Shown here piece by piece: positions 5,034 through 5,267 of a DNA stretch of 5,267 bases (within the stretch, counting starts at the first letter, position 1; every line of letters starts with the position of its first letter). Origin of the DNA: an uncultured Caulobacter sp. (lineage in GTDB: Bacteria > Pseudomonadota > Alphaproteobacteria > Caulobacterales > Caulobacteraceae); assembly GCA_937991555.1 (NCBI GenBank), contig CALKHU010000106.1, forward strand, positions 1 through 5,267, given 5' to 3'. The notes under the pieces are model-generated. The model saw only the letters and a list, made by a program, of their open reading frames with translations, was not told the DNA's origin and searched no databases. The position numbers and the translations under genes were made by a program.

Positions 5034-5267
5034 ATGAAGAAGACGATCACCACGGCGATGGTGCTGACGCTGCTGGCCAGCACGGCCGCCGTCGCCCAGC
5101 CGTATGGCGGCGGCCGGGGCCAGGCCCAGGCTGACTTGCCCCGCGAGGGCCGCGGTGAACGCGGCGACCGCTCCGGCGGCTCGCGCGAGGACCAGGGCGG
5201 CCGCGAGCGCGGCGGCCGGGGCCAGGGCCAGGGCCCGAGCATGGCCAGGCTGCGTTCGTCGATGTCG
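5034..5267 (+). CDS. Exported Gly/Arg/Gln-rich protein, N-terminal part, cut by the right edge
   Basis: The first 78 codons are visible and remain open at the window edge. MKKTITTAMVLTLLASTAAVA is a textbook signal peptide: two lysines, a hydrophobic core, and AVA before Gln22 as cleavage site. The mature part is a low-complexity, positively charged stretch rich in Gly, Arg, Gln, Asp and Glu, with repeated GGRGQ, RGERGDR and GGRERGGRGQ units up to about residue 67, then SMARLRSSMS. This layout (signal peptide, Arg/Gly-rich spacer) resembles the N-terminal half of RcnB-like periplasmic proteins of alphaproteobacteria, but the diagnostic C-terminal domain would lie beyond the edge, so the family is not assigned. 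The ATG at 5034 has GGAG 7 nt upstream. It starts a rightward unit divergent from the DUF924 gene. Confidence 0.8.
   Translation, partial: MKKTITTAMVLTLLASTAAVAQPYGGGRGQAQADLPREGRGERGDRSGGSREDQGGRERGGRGQGQGPSMARLRSSMS
5107..5226 (+). repeat. 18-bp in-frame direct repeat inside the Gly/Arg-rich gene
   Basis: An identical 18-bp sequence containing GGCGGCCGGGGCCAGG occurs at 5107-5124 and 5209-5226, exactly 102 bp (34 codons) apart and in the same reading frame, each time encoding GGRGQ. It fits internal duplication or slippage in a low-complexity spacer. Confidence 0.7.

Noticed and set aside
4439..5134. A plus-strand frame crossing the DUF924 gene and the start of the last gene, including an ATG at 5021
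   Set aside because: It is antisense to a clear DUF924 protein and, past 5034, out of frame with a textbook signal peptide. The ATG at 5021 lies just before the GGAG that serves the ATG at 5034 and has no site of its own.

Overview
This is a high-GC window with strong G/C preference at third codon positions and several short, alternating-strand transcription units. Codon use and the gene families suggest an alphaproteobacterium, plausibly of the Caulobacteraceae (Caulobacter, Phenylobacterium or Brevundimonas type). That placement is inferred from style and family resemblance; there is no rRNA or other marker to prove it. I see no tRNA, rRNA, CRISPR array, insertion sequence, integrase or phage gene, and composition looks uniform throughout. 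The window reads as ordinary core chromosome.

Layout, left to right. (1) A leftward unit at about 1-1934: folA (dihydrofolate reductase), then an SMP-30/gluconolactonase-family gene, then the first ~125 codons of an unrecognised gene that leaves the left edge. (2) A rightward medium-chain oxidoreductase of the quinone oxidoreductase type (2028-3053), divergent from folA and convergent with thyA. (3) Leftward thyA (thymidylate synthase, 3061 to about 3909), probably with a TTG start and a leader of about 70 nt. (4) A small rightward gene (4066-4350) for a predicted exported protein with two cysteines. (5) A leftward DUF924-family gene (4364-4918). (6) A rightward gene (from 5034, cut by the right edge) for an exported Gly/Arg/Gln-rich protein.

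How they fit together: ThyA and FolA are metabolic partners. ThyA oxidises methylene-tetrahydrofolate to dihydrofolate while making dTMP, and FolA reduces dihydrofolate back to tetrahydrofolate. They lie on the same strand here, but the oxidoreductase sits between them on the opposite strand, so they cannot form a simple thyA-folA operon. The other genes have no evident functional link to this pair.

I did not find a convincing new biological system. The points worth a second look are modest: both convergent gene pairs have small palindromes covering both stop codons, thyA has a likely TTG start and a leader hairpin, folA is followed by a repeat cluster, and two exported proteins are of unknown role.
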